64,000 nt of DNA from Streptomyces flavotricini (GCF_020639365.1 NZ_JAINUL010000001.1:3374270-3438269), one strand, 5' to 3'; counted from the stretch's first letter, positions 1 to 8,581 are shown. The notes: generated by a model not told the origin, from the sequence alone. Numbers and translations: made by a program.

Positions 1-1385
1 CGGCCGGCGGGCGGCGGGCCGGGCAGGCCGGCGCCCGGGCCGGTGGCCCGCGGCTGTCCCGGCGCAGGCTCGGGTCGGCGGCGGCCCGGCGGGGCGTCGG
101 GCTGCCGGGGAGCCGGCCGGGGGTCGGGCCGTTCCGGGGGCGCGGGCCGGGCGGCGGCCCGGTGGAGCGCCGACGCGATGTGGCGGATGAGGACCTGGAG
201 GTCGGCGCAGTAGACGGAGGGCCGTCGGAAGCCCTCGCCGGCGCGGTAGCGGTGCGGGTAGTGGCCGCCCCCGCAGACCTCGACGAGCTCGCAGGCCCGG
301 CAGCCGTCGGCGAGGGCCTCCCGCCCGAGCTGGCGGGCGACGAGACCGGGGTGGTCGAGGAACGCGTCGAAGCCGTGGCTCGCCACGGTCATCCCGGTGG
401 CGGCGGCGCCTTCGTAGGCGGATTTCAGCGAGTCGGCCTGCTCGATGCCGCCGTCGGTCTCGATCACGGCGGTGGCGGCGGGTGCGAGGCCGAGGGTCTC
501 GGTGGCGGCGGGCAGTCCGAGCAGCAGGGCGATGATCTCCTCGAAGATCCGGATCCGGGTCCGCAGCTCCGCCTCGTGCCACCAGCGCTCGAAGACGGCG
601 ACGAGCCAGTCGGCGTACGGGGTGCGGGGCGGGTCGTGGCCGGGCGGCGGGGTGTTCCAGTTGGCCAGCGGCAGCAGCAGCCCGATGACCGGCGGGGCGA
701 AGGCGAGCAGCGACTCGTACGTCTCCACCGGGTCCTGGGCGAGGTCGACGACGCACAGCACCCCGGCGTAGCTCTCGGGGTGCCGGGCGAGCAGGCGCAG
801 GCCGCGGGCGGCGGCGGCGAACCCGGGGCGTCCGGTGCGGTCCACGCGGCGGGTGTTGTGCGCGGGCAGCCCCCCGTCGAGGCTGACCCCGACGCGGATC
901 CCGGCGGCGGCGAGCGCGCCGAGCCGGCCCCGGGTGAGCAGGGTGCCGTTGGTCTGGACGGTGGCGGTGACCCGGGTCCGCGGCGAGGTCCGGGCGAGGG
1001 CGGCCCGTACGGCCTCGACGGGGGCGGCCAGTTCGGCGGGGGCGGTGAGCAGGGGTTCGCCTCCGTGCAGGACGAGGTCGACGCGGGCAAGGTCGTGGGC
1101 GGCGGCGTGCTCGGCGATGCGGGCGGCGGCGCGGGCGGCGGTGGCCCGGGACATGGCGGCGGGCTGGACGCGCCAGCCCTGGTCGGCCATCTCGTACACG
1201 TAGCAGTAGGTGCAGGCGAGGTTGCAGCGGCTGCGGGTCTTGAGGACGAACTGCCGTACCGGGTGCGGCCGGTGGCCCGCGGCGCGGAGCGCGGGCACGT
1301 CGAGCCGGGCGTACGGCCACGGCGCGTGGACCAGGTGGTTCCGTAAGGAGGGCAGCCCGGCGTCGCTCGTGTCGGTCTGACTCAT
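1..1385 (-). CDS. fxsB: FxsB-type radical SAM/SPASM peptide maturase (partial, 3' end beyond window)
   Basis: Radical SAM enzyme expected to install a C-C crosslink (cyclophane) in the FxsA peptide encoded just upstream. The frame from ATG 1385 is open to the window edge, giving 461 visible residues. The [4Fe-4S] motif C54-NLA-C58-TY-C61 is intact, followed by LHGGEP, QTNGTL and SLDGG segments typical of SPASM maturases. A C-terminal cysteine cluster (CRACELVEVCGGG, then VYC) fits the auxiliary-cluster region. After it comes a Pro/Arg-rich stretch that is still open at base 1, so another domain probably follows; some FxsB proteins are known to carry a HExxH domain there. A GGGAGGT ribosome site lies 8 bases before ATG 1385. 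Family assignment is firm; substrate pairing is inferred from position. Confidence 0.88.
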   Translation of the reverse strand, partial: MSQTDTSDAGLPSLRNHLVHAPWPYARLDVPALRAAGHRPHPVRQFVLKTRSRCNLACTYCYVYEMADQGWRVQPAAMSRATAARAAARIAEHAAAHDLARVDLVLHGGEPLLTAPAELAAPVEAVRAALARTSPRTRVTATVQTNGTLLTRGRLGALAAAGIRVGVSLDGGLPAHNTRRVDRTGRPGFAAAARGLRLLARHPESYAGVLCVVDLAQDPVETYESLLAFAPPVIGLLLPLANWNTPPPGHDPPRTPYADWLVAVFERWWHEAELRTRIRIFEEIIALLLGLPAATETLGLAPAATAVIETDGGIEQADSLKSAYEGAAATGMTVASHGFDAFLDHPGLVARQLGREALADGCRACELVEVCGGGHYPHRYRAGEGFRRPSVYCADLQVLIRHIASALHRAAARPAPPERPDPRPAPRQPDAPPGRRRPEPAPGQPRATGPGAGLPGPPPAG

Positions 1386-1524
1386 CGCCTGTACCTCCCG
1401 CGCCGCGGACGGTCCATCCCTGCCCGGCGGACGGCACCGGCTAACGGCGGAAACGGGACAACCGTGCGTGCACTGCGTGGCCTTGGGACTGCGGTGCGTG
1501 AGGGTTCGCGGGTCACCGGTGCGG

Positions 1525-1722
1525 TCAGGCGACTCCCGAGTCGAAGGCGTTGAGGATCTCGGCGGGGTGGGTGACCCGCTCCACCATGCCCTCGATGACC
1601 CGGGCCAGCACGGGGTGGTCGATCCCGCGCAGCGCGGCCAGATCGAACCCGGAGAGGTCCGGTAACCGCCCCGGACAGGCGGAGCCGCCCGCCGTCTGCG
1701 CTTCCTGCTCCCGAGTCGCCAT
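1525..1722 (-). CDS. fxsA: FxsA-type RiPP precursor peptide, variant C-terminus FDSGVA
   Basis: A 65-residue peptide with a leader-like core, LPDLSGFDLAALRGIDHP then VLARVIEGMVERV, and a C-terminal tail AFDSGVA. This matches FxSxx-COOH precursors, whose Phe-x-Ser near the carboxyl end is the modification site. Here three residues (G, V, A) follow the Ser instead of the usual two. The gene lies 60 bases after the vWA/TPR gene and 139 bases before fxsB on the same strand, so it probably belongs to their transcription unit. The ribosome site is only a G-run (GGGGGG), which is weak. The Phe crosslink is known for the family; the modified residue here is inferred. Confidence 0.85.
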   Translation of the reverse strand: MATREQEAQTAGGSACPGRLPDLSGFDLAALRGIDHPVLARVIEGMVERVTHPAEILNAFDSGVA

Positions 1723-1782
1723 GGGCTGCCCGTCCCCCCGTTGAGTCGCGATGTCCGATGCTCCACTACCCGGTTGCCCGGG

Positions 1783-4700
1783 TTACAGCCCCGCCTCCAG
1801 GGTGCGGACCCGGGATCCCAGCGCCGCCCTCCGCTCCGCGGCCGCCGGACCCAGCCGGTTCCACAGCTCCAGCGCGGAGCGGTACGCGTCCAGCGCCGCC
1901 CGGGGCCGGGCCAGGCGCTCCAGTACCTCCCCGCGCAACTCCTGTACCCGTGCCCCCAGTTCCACCGCCACGTCCCGCCGCTCCTCGCGGTCGGCGGCGA
2001 GCGCGGAGCGCCAGGCCCGCCGGTAGGAGTCCGCCGCCCGGTCGAGGCGGTCCAGCGCCCGGGTGTGCGCGTGGATCTCCTGCTGGACGTCCCCGTGCTC
2101 GCGCCACGCGCGGGCCTGCTCCAGCGGGCCGCGGCTCTGCCGGACGGCCAGTTCCAGCAGGTACTCCGCCTCCCTCAGGTCGACCACGTCCCCCTCGTAG
2201 GCGTGCCGCAGCCGCAGCCCCTCCGCGAGCCGCACCAGGCGCTGCGCGGAGCGCGGGTCGGACTGCGGGACCGCCGTCCGGCTGTCGCGCAGCACCCGTA
2301 CGGCCGTCGAGGTGAACCGCCGGCCGTCGGCGGCCCGCGCCCGGTCCAGCAGTGCGTCGCCCCACTCGGGCAGCAGCTCCGCGTAGGCCTCCGCGTCGCG
2401 CGGGATCAGCCTGCGGGCCCTGCCGTACGCCTCGGCCGCGTCCTCCAGGGCCGCCGGATCCGCGTCCCGCGCGTACCGGGCCCGGTGCACCCGCGCCAGG
2501 CACACCAGGGCGGCCAGCCGCAGCTCCGGGTCGCCGGTGGCCTCGGCCAGGGCCAGGTCCAGCTGTCCGGCCGCCTCCTCCAGCCGCCCCGGCAGGTGGC
2601 GCAGGGCCGCGGCCAGGTCCACCCGTACGCGGGCGGCCGCCGCTCCCGCGGGCCCGGCGGACTGCTGCGCGGCGGCCAGCCCGGCTTCCAGGTGCTCGGC
2701 GGCCCGGACGGCCAGCGCCGTGCGCTCCGCCGGGTCGGGGGTGCGGGGCAGCAGGGCGAGCAGGACCCGGCCGAGGGCGGGCCGCACCGCCGGGTCGGAG
2801 GCGGGGGCTCCGGTCACCGCCTCCAGCGCGGAGCGCGCTTCGTGCAGTGCGCCCGTGTCCTCGCGGAGCTCGCCGAGGCGGACCAGGGCCTGCGCCCGCC
2901 GGACCACGCAGTCCAGGCGCAGCCGCGGGTCCAGCGCCGGGTCGGGGTCGCCGCCGACGGCCGCGAACTCCCGTTCCGCCGCGGCCAGCAGCTCGGGGTC
3001 CGGCTCGGCCTCCAGGGCCCGCTCGTACAGGATCCGGCCGAGCAGGGCCCGGGCGGGCGGGGTACCGAGGCCGGCCACGGACCGCTCGGCCTCGGCGAGC
3101 AGCTCGGGGTCCCGCTGTCCGGCCCACAGCCGCAGCAGGACGGTGGCCAGCTCGCACTCGGCCTCGCCGGGCGCGTCCTCGGGTCCGGCGGGCACGGCGA
3201 TCGCCCGGCGCAGCACGGCGACGGCCTCGTAGAGCCCGCGCGGGCCGGCGTCGCCGCCTTGGCGGTCCTGCGCGGCGAGCCGGTCGCGGGCCGTGCGCAC
3301 CGCCCAGGCCCGCCCGGGCGGGGGTGCGACGGGCTCCGGGACGCCCGGTTCCCCGGCGGGCGGCCCGGGCAGGTAGCGCCGTACGACGCGGGCCGAGACC
3401 TCGGCGAAGGCCTGCGGGAGCCGCCCGGCGGGGACCCGCTCCTCGCCGCCCTCCTCGGCCACCGGGGCGCCGGTGAGCTGGGAGACGGCCAGGGCGGGGA
3501 AGTTCCGCACGCCCCGCCCGAAGTGCGCGAGCACGTACTCGGAGCAGTGCTTGAGCACGAGCGCCGCCTCGTCCCGGCCGAGCGGCCCGAGCAGCACGTC
3601 CTGGACGCCGGGCACGAACTCGTACCACTGCCCTGCGGCCCGCCCGCGCCGCAGCAGCCCGCTGAGCAGCACCTCGGCCAGGTCCGAGGGCTCCGAGTCC
3701 GGCAGCATCGTGCGCTGTACGAGGGCCATCACGGGCAGGGTCAGCGGCGCCGCCGACAGGTACACGGCGAGCTGGACGGCGCGGGGCGAGGCGGAGGCGC
3801 GGAAGCGGCGCACCAGCTCGCGCGGCGGGCGGACGGCGTGCGGCGGCGGCAGGGGCGCGGCGGGGTGGTCGGCGAGCACCCGGCCCACCTCGGCGGGGAC
3901 GGGACCGGTGCCGAGCCCGGCGACGAGGCGGGCCCAGGAGCCGAGCGCGATGGCGCTGGGCGGCAGGACGGGGACGGTCAGCCCACCGGTGTACCGCCCG
4001 TGGCGGACCGGCCGGTCGGGCCGGAACCGCAGCTTCCCGGAGCCGCCCTCGGCGCGGGTCAGGGCGCCCCGCTCGGTCGGCAGCCAGCTGCGGCTCCACA
4101 ATCGCTGCGGCAGCGGCTGGACGACCACGCAGGGGGTGCACTCGGCCCAGCGGTGCAGCAGCCGCTGGGCCTCGCCCTCGCGCCAGAGCGGGCCGGCGCA
4201 GTCGGAGACGACCATGGTCAGCGCCCGTCCGGTGGGGTCGCGCAGCTGGTCCCCGGAGCGCAGCCGGGTGCCGGGGCCGGGCCCGCGCCCGACGGCGGCC
4301 CGGCCGTCGCCGAGCCGGTGCAGGTAGTGCACCTGGACGTCGCGGAAGGCGCCGAGCCGCTCACAGACGGACCGCAGTTCCTCGAACATGTCGTGCCAGA
4401 CGGCCATCGACGGGGAGGCGTCCATGACCAGCCGTACGGTCGCCTCGCGCCGGCTGTCCGGCCGCAGTACGGGGATGACCAGCCCGAGCGCTCGGGCGCT
4501 GGCCTCGGCGGTGGCCGGTTCGTCGAGCACCAGCCGGGTGGGCGGGCCGGGCGGGCGGTGCCGCTGGAGGGCGCGCAGGGCCCGCTGGATCTCAAGGATC
4601 CGGGGCAGCGCGGCCGCGCCGGGGACCCGTACGGGCACTCCGGCGCCGGCCGGGAGTTCCGCCGCCTCCTCCTCGACGGCCCCCAGTACCCGGGAGGCGT

Positions 4701-5001
4701 AGAGCCGTACCGGGTCCTCCGGCTCGGGCTCGGGCGGCACGGGTTCCTCCCCGGCCGGCGTCGCCGCGCCCGCGGGGCGCGTCCGCCGGGGCGGGGCCGT
4801 GCGGTCCGGGTCGGGGGCGGCGGGGACGGCCGGACCGATCCGCCCGGCCAGCCACAGCGCGTCGGCGAGCTCCTCGGCGGTGGGGTCGAGCCCGGCGGCG
4901 CGCAGCAGCCCGGTGAGGTCGCGCAGGGCGGCGGGGACGGGCGCCGGGTCGGAGCAACGTGTGCCCGCGGAGGCGGGAAGGGCGGGCCACTCGGGATGCA
5001 C
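1783..5001 (-). CDS. SAV_2336-type vWA-like / TPR protein, component of MoxR-vWA-VMAP system
   Basis: A 1072-residue cytoplasmic protein. The N-terminal ~60 residues are helical and followed by a Pro/Glu-rich linker. A SAV_2336-type domain (about 95-500) holds a vWA-like metal site, D194-A-S196-P-S198 (DxSxS), with a later VVSDCAG segment that may supply another ligand. The C-terminal half (about 560-1072) is Leu/Ala/Arg-rich helical repeat, most likely TPR. It would be the vWA component that pairs with the MoxR-like ATPase encoded 6 bases upstream; the TPR tail is a protein-binding platform. The start is GTG 5001. NCBI families place SAV_2336 proteins in such neighbourhoods. A role with the RiPP genes downstream is inferred from gene order only. 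Confidence 0.82.
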   Translation of the reverse strand: MHPEWPALPASAGTRCSDPAPVPAALRDLTGLLRAAGLDPTAEELADALWLAGRIGPAVPAAPDPDRTAPPRRTRPAGAATPAGEEPVPPEPEPEDPVRLYASRVLGAVEEEAAELPAGAGVPVRVPGAAALPRILEIQRALRALQRHRPPGPPTRLVLDEPATAEASARALGLVIPVLRPDSRREATVRLVMDASPSMAVWHDMFEELRSVCERLGAFRDVQVHYLHRLGDGRAAVGRGPGPGTRLRSGDQLRDPTGRALTMVVSDCAGPLWREGEAQRLLHRWAECTPCVVVQPLPQRLWSRSWLPTERGALTRAEGGSGKLRFRPDRPVRHGRYTGGLTVPVLPPSAIALGSWARLVAGLGTGPVPAEVGRVLADHPAAPLPPPHAVRPPRELVRRFRASASPRAVQLAVYLSAAPLTLPVMALVQRTMLPDSEPSDLAEVLLSGLLRRGRAAGQWYEFVPGVQDVLLGPLGRDEAALVLKHCSEYVLAHFGRGVRNFPALAVSQLTGAPVAEEGGEERVPAGRLPQAFAEVSARVVRRYLPGPPAGEPGVPEPVAPPPGRAWAVRTARDRLAAQDRQGGDAGPRGLYEAVAVLRRAIAVPAGPEDAPGEAECELATVLLRLWAGQRDPELLAEAERSVAGLGTPPARALLGRILYERALEAEPDPELLAAAEREFAAVGGDPDPALDPRLRLDCVVRRAQALVRLGELREDTGALHEARSALEAVTGAPASDPAVRPALGRVLLALLPRTPDPAERTALAVRAAEHLEAGLAAAQQSAGPAGAAAARVRVDLAAALRHLPGRLEEAAGQLDLALAEATGDPELRLAALVCLARVHRARYARDADPAALEDAAEAYGRARRLIPRDAEAYAELLPEWGDALLDRARAADGRRFTSTAVRVLRDSRTAVPQSDPRSAQRLVRLAEGLRLRHAYEGDVVDLREAEYLLELAVRQSRGPLEQARAWREHGDVQQEIHAHTRALDRLDRAADSYRRAWRSALAADREERRDVAVELGARVQELRGEVLERLARPRAALDAYRSALELWNRLGPAAAERRAALGSRVRTLEAGL

Positions 5002-5007
5002 GGGCGC

Positions 5008-6072
5008 TCACCTCGGGCGGTCGAGGCGCTGGATGAGCAGGTCGGCGAGGTCCTCCCGGGTCGGCGGGGCGGCGTAGTGGGTGAGGTAGATGGCGTTCAG
5101 CAGCTGGTCGGCGGCGACGAGTTCGGACTGGGAGCGGCTGAGGAACTCCCGGATCAGGTCGGCCCCGAGCTGGGCGGCCTCCTCACCGAGGTGCGCGCGG
5201 ACCATGGTGGCGAGCCGCTTCTCGCCGGGCTGGCCGAGCTTGAGCTGGATGCAGCGGCGCAGCAGGGCGGCCGGGAAGTCCCGTTCGCCGTTGCTGGTCA
5301 GGATGATGAAGGGGAAGGCCCGGCAGCGCACTCGGCCGCCCCGGACGGTGACCTTCGCCCCGTCGTCGGTGAGCACCTGCACCTCGGGTTCGGTGTCGGC
5401 GACGCGTTCGAGTTCGGGGAGGGCGAACTCGCCCTCCTCCAGGACGTTCAGGAGGTCGTTGGGCAGGTCGATGTCGCTCTTGTCGAGCTCGTCGATGAGC
5501 AGGACCCGGGGCCGTCCGGTGGGCAGCAGGGCCGTTCCGAGGGGGCCGAGGCGGATGTACTTGCCGATGCCGGGGGACGTGCCGGCCGCCGGGCCCGCGC
5601 CGGGTTCCGTGCGGGGGCCCGCGCCCGGGGAGCCGCCCGGCAGACGGCCGCTCGCGGCGATCTGCACGTCCTGGAGCCGGGCGATGGCGTCGTAGCGGTA
5701 GAGGCCCTCCTGGAGCACGGTCCGCGAGACCACGGGCCAGCGCAGCACCCGGCCGAGTTTCAGCTCGTGGGCGACGGCGTGCGCGAGGGTGGACTTCCCG
5801 GTTCCCGGGTAGCCGGTCACCAGCAGCGGCCGCCGCAGGTAGAGGGCCGCGTTGATGGCCTCCAGCTCCTCCGGTTCGGGCCGGTGCAGTTCGGCGGCCT
5901 GCCGGTGCGCGCCGAGGCGGCGTGCGACGTTCCCGTCGGCCGTGTCCGCCGGTCCGCCGGGCTCGCCGACGGGGCCGCCGTCGAAGTCCCGCCACGGCGG
6001 CGGATCGGGCAGGGCCTCGATCCCGTCGTGGGGTTCGCCGACCCCCCGGTAGATGAGCCATTCCTCGTTCAC
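5008..6072 (-). CDS. MoxR-like AAA+ ATPase of the ternary system
   Basis: A 354-residue AAA+ ATPase. Walker A is GYPGTGKST (residues 87-95), Walker B is VLLIDELDKSD (D194, E195), and sensor 1 is ILTSNGERDFP (N261), with LLRRC following as a possible arginine finger. An insertion rich in Gly/Pro (about 142-170) separates the pore-loop region from Walker B. MoxR ATPases usually act with vWA partners to remodel or load a client protein; here the partner is encoded 6 bases downstream, and the trypsin-fold gene ends 25 bases upstream. The start is GTG 6072, just after the GGGAGC of the preceding spacer. Tight spacing suggests one operon and translational coupling. Confidence 0.9.
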   Translation of the reverse strand: MNEEWLIYRGVGEPHDGIEALPDPPPWRDFDGGPVGEPGGPADTADGNVARRLGAHRQAAELHRPEPEELEAINAALYLRRPLLVTGYPGTGKSTLAHAVAHELKLGRVLRWPVVSRTVLQEGLYRYDAIARLQDVQIAASGRLPGGSPGAGPRTEPGAGPAAGTSPGIGKYIRLGPLGTALLPTGRPRVLLIDELDKSDIDLPNDLLNVLEEGEFALPELERVADTEPEVQVLTDDGAKVTVRGGRVRCRAFPFIILTSNGERDFPAALLRRCIQLKLGQPGEKRLATMVRAHLGEEAAQLGADLIREFLSRSQSELVAADQLLNAIYLTHYAAPPTREDLADLLIQRLDRPR

Positions 6073-6097
6073 GCCTGCTCCCTCCCCCTCCCGCCCG

Positions 6098-8182
6098 TCA
6101 CAGGTCGCCCTGCAGCGGCTCGTCTTCGGGCAGCGCGCGCGCCGGGTCCTCCCATACGAGGGCCATCCCGTCCGCCCAGTACGCGTCGGGGTCCGCCCCG
6201 TGCGCGCGTGCCCGCAGTGCCTGGAGCCGGACCGGCAGCGGCGCTCCCCGCGCCGCCTCCGTCAGCTCCTCGCGCAGCCCGCGGTGGAACGGCGCGCAGT
6301 CGGCCGCCGGGTCGTCGGGGGGGCGCCGGGTGACGGCCACTCCGTATCCGGCGTCGCGGACCCCGTACAGGGAGCCGCGGGTGGGCTCCGCGTCGGCGGC
6401 CCGGCAGTGCACGGGCACGGTGTTGTCCGGCAGTGCGTCGAGCCATTCCGGCGCCGGGGTCCTGGGGCGGCCGCGGTCGCAGTCGGCCCGCTCGTCGGCC
6501 AGCGGGCCGGCCTGGACGCGGGTCCAGCGGTCGGCCCGGCGGTGGTCGGCCTCGTCGTCGGTCGGGATCGCCCCGCCGGTCCCGGCCGGGTAGCGGAAGA
6601 CCACGGGCCGCTGGACGCCCAGCGGGGTGCGGCCGGCCACCGTCCAGGTGTCCACGGGCAGGCCGAACAGCTCGGGCGCCACGGCGACTTCGAGGAGGGC
6701 CGCCGCGTCGTGGGTGTCGCAGCGCCGGAAGGCCTCGGCGAGCGGGACCCGCAGCGCTTCGGCGAGACCGGCCCGGGTGGCCCGTACGCCCGAGTCCACC
6801 GGGGTGAGCCGGCCCGGGTGGGCGGGCCCGTAGAGCACCGAGACGCGCCAGTCGTAGACGTCCTCCCAGCCGTGCGCCCACGCCTCCAGCAGCACCGAGG
6901 GGCCCTGGGGCAGGGCGCCGGACGGCCTGGTGTGGCCGTGCGGGTGCCGGTCGGCCCGGGCGCGGCGGCGCCGGTCGCGCTGGGCGAGGCCCCGTTCGTG
7001 GCGCTCGCCCAGCTCCCGCCGCAGGGGCCGCCACAGCCGCTCGGCGGTGGCCCGTACCCAGTCCCACAGCTCTTCGTCGGCGCCCGGGGAGGGCGGCTCC
7101 CGGTGGTCGGCGACGCTGACGTCGGTCGCGTACCGCAGCATCGCGGCGGCCTCGCCGGAGCCGCCCGGCGGATCGTGCAGCATGCCGAGTCCGTCGCGCC
7201 AGCTGAGCGGGGCCGGCAGGCCCGGGTCGGGCTCCTCGCCGCGGGCCGCCTCGACGAGGGCCCGTACGTCCTCGGAGGAGCGCGGCGGGGGCAGTTCGGC
7301 CAGCAGCCCGCACAGGGTGGTGCGCTCGGCGGCGGTGAGCCGCCTGCGGCCCTCGTGCGGGAGCTCGCGCGCCGGGAGCTCGTCGTGCACGTCGGTCCAG
7401 GTGCTGCGGCTGCCCCGGTCGCTCAGGTGCTGGTCGTAGTGGTACAGGTCGTGGGCCTGCATGACGCGGCGGTAGAGCCCGACCTGGCCGGTGGCGGCCA
7501 GCGGCAGGGTCCGTAACTGGACGACGGAGACGGCGAGTCCGCCGCCGCCGTTGTGGCGGCGGGCCTTGACCACGCCGACGACCTCGCCGCGGGCCAGGTC
7601 CACGACCGGGCCGCCTGACATGCCGGGCTCGATCTCGTCGTCGTCGCCGAGGCGCAGGGCGGCGCCGGCGGCGGCGGTGCCGCGCAGCCGGGTGGTGCGG
7701 CCGGTGATCTCGGGGGCGCCGAGGTCCTCGGTGCAGCCGAAGTAGGCGACCTCGTCGAGGCGCGGTCTGCCGCGGTCGGTGAGCCGTACGCAGGCGTGCG
7801 TGATCGGGGCGAGGACGCGGACCAGCGCCAGGTCGGGCAGGTCCCACAGGGCCCGGCGGGCGGGGCGGCGCTCCTCCAGCCGCTCGGGCAGGACGCACTC
7901 GACGCGGCCGGTGACGGTGCCGGTGGTGCCGTAGGCGCCGGAGGAGAAGGTGATGCCGAGCTCACGCCCCACGAGACGCACCGCTGCACCCCCTTCACCG
8001 ACGACGTGCGCGCACGTCAGGACCCAGCCCGGGGCGATGAAGAAGCCACTCCCCCAGGTGGGACCGGTCCCATGGGGTGCATACCCGTCCGGGGCCGCGT
8101 GGACGCGCACGGTGGCCGCCTGGACGAGGGGTTCGAGGAGCTCGAAGGCGCGCGCGGTGCCGCCCGTGCGCCCGTCCGGCAT
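6098..8182 (-). CDS. Trypsin-fold protease / VMAP-type protein
   Basis: A 694-residue protein. Residues 1-210 are an S1-type serine protease with a complete triad, H59 (TCAHVVG), D117 (DLPDLALVRV) and S189 (GMSGGPV). No signal peptide is visible, so it should act in the cytoplasm. A helical region at about 285-370 (LTAAERTTLCGLLAELP, then SWRDGLGML) looks like the small effector-associated adaptor domains found in these systems. The C-terminal ~300 residues (about 375-694) resemble the VMAP C-terminal domain. This architecture next to MoxR and vWA genes is the classical ternary conflict-system layout of Aravind and colleagues. The protease is inferred to be the effector unleashed when the ATPase senses a trigger. 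First gene of the leftward unit. Confidence 0.82.
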   Translation of the reverse strand: MPDGRTGGTARAFELLEPLVQAATVRVHAAPDGYAPHGTGPTWGSGFFIAPGWVLTCAHVVGEGGAAVRLVGRELGITFSSGAYGTTGTVTGRVECVLPERLEERRPARRALWDLPDLALVRVLAPITHACVRLTDRGRPRLDEVAYFGCTEDLGAPEITGRTTRLRGTAAAGAALRLGDDDEIEPGMSGGPVVDLARGEVVGVVKARRHNGGGGLAVSVVQLRTLPLAATGQVGLYRRVMQAHDLYHYDQHLSDRGSRSTWTDVHDELPARELPHEGRRRLTAAERTTLCGLLAELPPPRSSEDVRALVEAARGEEPDPGLPAPLSWRDGLGMLHDPPGGSGEAAAMLRYATDVSVADHREPPSPGADEELWDWVRATAERLWRPLRRELGERHERGLAQRDRRRRARADRHPHGHTRPSGALPQGPSVLLEAWAHGWEDVYDWRVSVLYGPAHPGRLTPVDSGVRATRAGLAEALRVPLAEAFRRCDTHDAAALLEVAVAPELFGLPVDTWTVAGRTPLGVQRPVVFRYPAGTGGAIPTDDEADHRRADRWTRVQAGPLADERADCDRGRPRTPAPEWLDALPDNTVPVHCRAADAEPTRGSLYGVRDAGYGVAVTRRPPDDPAADCAPFHRGLREELTEAARGAPLPVRLQALRARAHGADPDAYWADGMALVWEDPARALPEDEPLQGDL

Positions 8183-8315
8183 CCCCTGCCCCCTCAGGTG
8201 TGGAGGCCGTCCAGGCTAGCGCCGGGTGCCACAGGAGGGGAGGTCTCGCCGGGTATGCGGATTATCCTGGCGGGAAACGTCCCCTGCACACCTTCATCAC
8301 GGCACGGAGCCCGAC
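8183..8315. promoter_or_regulatory. Divergent promoter region for the leftward ternary-system operon and the DUF6104 gene
   Basis: This 133-base gap separates the leftward trypsin-fold gene from a small rightward gene, so it must hold the promoter of the leftward unit. I could not pick out a convincing -35/-10 pair or palindromic operator. The stretch GATTATCCTGG near 8260 is the most AT-rich part. Confidence 0.35.
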
Positions 8316-8501
8316 TTGTACTTCACCGATCGCGGCATCGAGGAGCTGGAGAAGCGGCGCGGCGAGGAGGAGGTCACCTTCGAGTGGCTCGCCGAGCAGC
8401 TGCGCACCTTCGTCGACCTGAACCCGGACTTCGAGGTCCCGGTGGAACGCCTGGCCACCTGGCTGGCCCGCCTGGACGACGAGGACGACGAGGACGAGTA
8501 G
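8316..8501 (+). CDS. DUF6104-like small acidic protein
   Basis: A 61-residue protein starting YFTDRGIEELEKRRG after the initiator and ending in an acidic run, LARLDDEDDEDE. It resembles the small DUF6104 family common in Streptomyces, of unknown function. The likely start is TTG 8316, because the conserved family N-terminus begins exactly there and GGAG lies about 9 bases upstream. An in-frame ATG at 8226 would add 30 residues unlike the family. It is divergent from the ternary-system operon and is followed by a strong terminator shared with sodN. Confidence 0.72.
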   Translation: MYFTDRGIEELEKRRGEEEVTFEWLAEQLRTFVDLNPDFEVPVERLATWLARLDDEDDEDE

Positions 8502-8520
8502 GTCCACCGGCAGCTCAGGC

Positions 8521-8564
8521 ACGGCGAAGGGGCCCGACCGTCACCGGTCGGGCCCCTTCGCCGT
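8521..8564. terminator. Bidirectional terminator, 20-bp perfect stem
   Basis: Bases 8521-8540 pair perfectly with 8545-8564 around a TCAC loop. The hairpin sits between the convergent DUF6104 and sodN genes and can end both transcripts. Confidence 0.85.
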
Positions 8565-8581
8565 GGGGAGCAAGGCCTGGA

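Noticed and set aside
1741..6333. Rightward open frame of 1530 codons opposite the ternary-system genes
   Set aside because: It is a GC-skew shadow of the vWA/TPR and MoxR genes: Pro/Gly/Arg/Gln-rich composition and no domain or motif.
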